Shown here in pieces: positions 63,427 to 64,000 of a stretch of 64,000 bases of DNA. Source of the stretch: Cellulomonas taurus (GTDB taxonomy: Bacteria; Actinomycetota; Actinomycetes; Actinomycetales; Cellulomonadaceae); NCBI RefSeq assembly GCF_012931845.1, contig NZ_CP051884.1:3373432-3437431 (forward strand), given 5' to 3'. A model generated the notes under the pieces. That model was not told the origin of the DNA. It made no database searches and was given only the letters and a program-made list of their open reading frames with translations. Within the stretch, counting starts at the first letter, position 1; each line of letters opens with the position of its first letter. The position numbers and the translations under genes were made by a program.

Positions 63427-63564
63427 TCAGGCCGACAGCTCGGAGCGGCCCTTACGGCGCCGCGCCGCGAGGATCGCGCGACCCGCACGGGTCCGCATCC
63501 GCAGACGGAAGCCGTGGGTCTTCGCCCGGCGCCGGTTGTTCGGCTGGAAGGTGCGCTTGCTCAC
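63427..63564 (-). CDS. rpmH: 50S ribosomal protein L34
   Basis: A 45-aa L34 starting with a GTG (63564): [20 protein letters not shown] and continuing with the family's [20 protein letters not shown], ending SELSA. Every family-defining residue is present. It is 13 bases upstream of rnpA and lies just left of the origin region; its promoter lies within the next 250 bases to the right, in the DnaA-box region. Confidence 0.95.
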   Translation of the reverse strand: MSKRTFQPNNRRRAKTHGFRLRMRTRAGRAILAARRRKGRSELSA

Positions 63565-63811
63565 GATGGTCTCCAGTTACTTCGCTGCATCGGCCGCGAT
63601 CACGGCCAAGGTTCTCGGGTGCCTCGGACTCGACTGCTCCGCTCCGCATCTGCGAAATCACCGGCGTACGGGCGCGCCAGCAGGAGCCATCAGAAGGCTG
63701 GTCAACGCTACGTCCTCCACGCGCGCGGGTCAAACCCGTGCTATCCGCGCAGGTCCCACGATCACGCGGGACTTCAGCCCTTCCGTCTCGCTCGGGAGGA
63801 GATTACCGTCG

Positions 63812-63931
63812 CCTCCACAACCGTGGACAGCGCCGCTCACGGTTGTGGACAACTCCGGATCAATCACGGGCGCCACCCCGGAAGAACCGGCCCGCAGCGT
63901 CGCCCACAGGTGTGGACAACTCTGTGGATAC
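63812..63931. promoter_or_regulatory. DnaA boxes of the chromosomal origin region (partial)
   Basis: Within 120 bases lie two perfect DnaA boxes on the minus strand (TGTGGACAA at 63844-63852 and 63911-63919), plus TGTGGATAC at 63923-63931 and the weaker CGTGGACAG at 63822-63830 and CCTCCACAA at 63812-63820. With rpmH transcribed away on the left, this is the usual rpmH-dnaA intergenic region in actinobacteria; dnaA would begin past 64000. The full oriC may extend on the other side of dnaA. Confidence 0.85.
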
Positions 63932-64000
63932 GGGTCGGCCGTGCGACACTCGACCACCGCGGAACCAGCCGCTCAGCGATCGACAGCGACGAGGACTCAG

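Noticed and set aside
63452..63957. Short minus-strand ORFs in the rpmH-dnaA gap
   Set aside because: They cross the rpmH gene or the DnaA boxes and carry no family features.

Overview
The window is GC-rich DNA from an actinobacterium. Its right end carries the classic chromosomal replication-origin neighbourhood: rpmH, rnpA, yidD, yidC, jag/khpB, rsmG, parA and parB all run leftward, and DnaA boxes fill the last 200 bases (dnaA itself would lie just beyond 64000). GTG starts, likely leaderless promoters, actinobacterial families (MurJ plus a pseudokinase, DUF6049, ino1 with PadR, CsoR/CopZ/CopA) and the trxB-trxA-aminotransferase-ddl-parB order suggest Micrococcales, perhaps near Cellulomonadaceae. 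The genus is inference only.

Layout. 1-4931: oligopeptide-type ABC transporter operon, with the substrate-binding gene cut by the left edge. 5007-7049: a LuxR-type regulator and two unrecognised proteins. 7148-9735: MBL-fold hydrolase, excalibur-domain protein and acyltransferase. 9777-13592: copper module (CsoR operator, csoR, copZ, copA, cutC). 13650-16435: a protein with a Cys-rich, halocin-C8-like tail, divergent from a CPBP/CAAX-type protease, then a DUF308 protein. 16625-21311: large membrane protein with a degenerate kinase-like segment, a 43-aa ORF behind a c-di-GMP-I riboswitch, and a lipoprotein class B PBP. 21409-27301: assorted transport, regulatory and metabolic genes, including a GH30 glycosidase divergent from an MFS gene.

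27306-38342 is core: dnaB with a DnaA-box cluster in its upstream gap, a MATE transporter, the rpsF-ssb-rpsR-rplI operon, a class A PBP, PadR-ino1 and an MFS gene. 38695-42374 is the most accessory-looking block: a small WXG100-like protein, a 669-aa protein with a WXG-like N-terminus and an alpha/beta-hydrolase (DUF1023-type) C-terminus, and two tandem, nearly identical lipoprotein genes. It resembles an exported effector with duplicated immunity-like genes. 42432-55191 is core again: pcnA, Nudix, DUF6049, murJ, MurJ-associated pseudokinase, trxB, trxA, an aminotransferase and ddl.

55306-64000 is the parB-to-origin segment. Between rsmG and jag lie about 2.8 kb with no credible gene but with four of the five perfect copies of a parS-like 14-mer, a strong orphan hairpin and two simple-sequence tandem repeats. 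Most protein-coding genes here are ordinary. The items most worth a second look are the riboswitch/43-aa ORF pair, the WXG/hydrolase/duplicated-lipoprotein cassette, the halocin-like protein with its divergent protease, and the non-coding architecture near the origin and upstream of dnaB.
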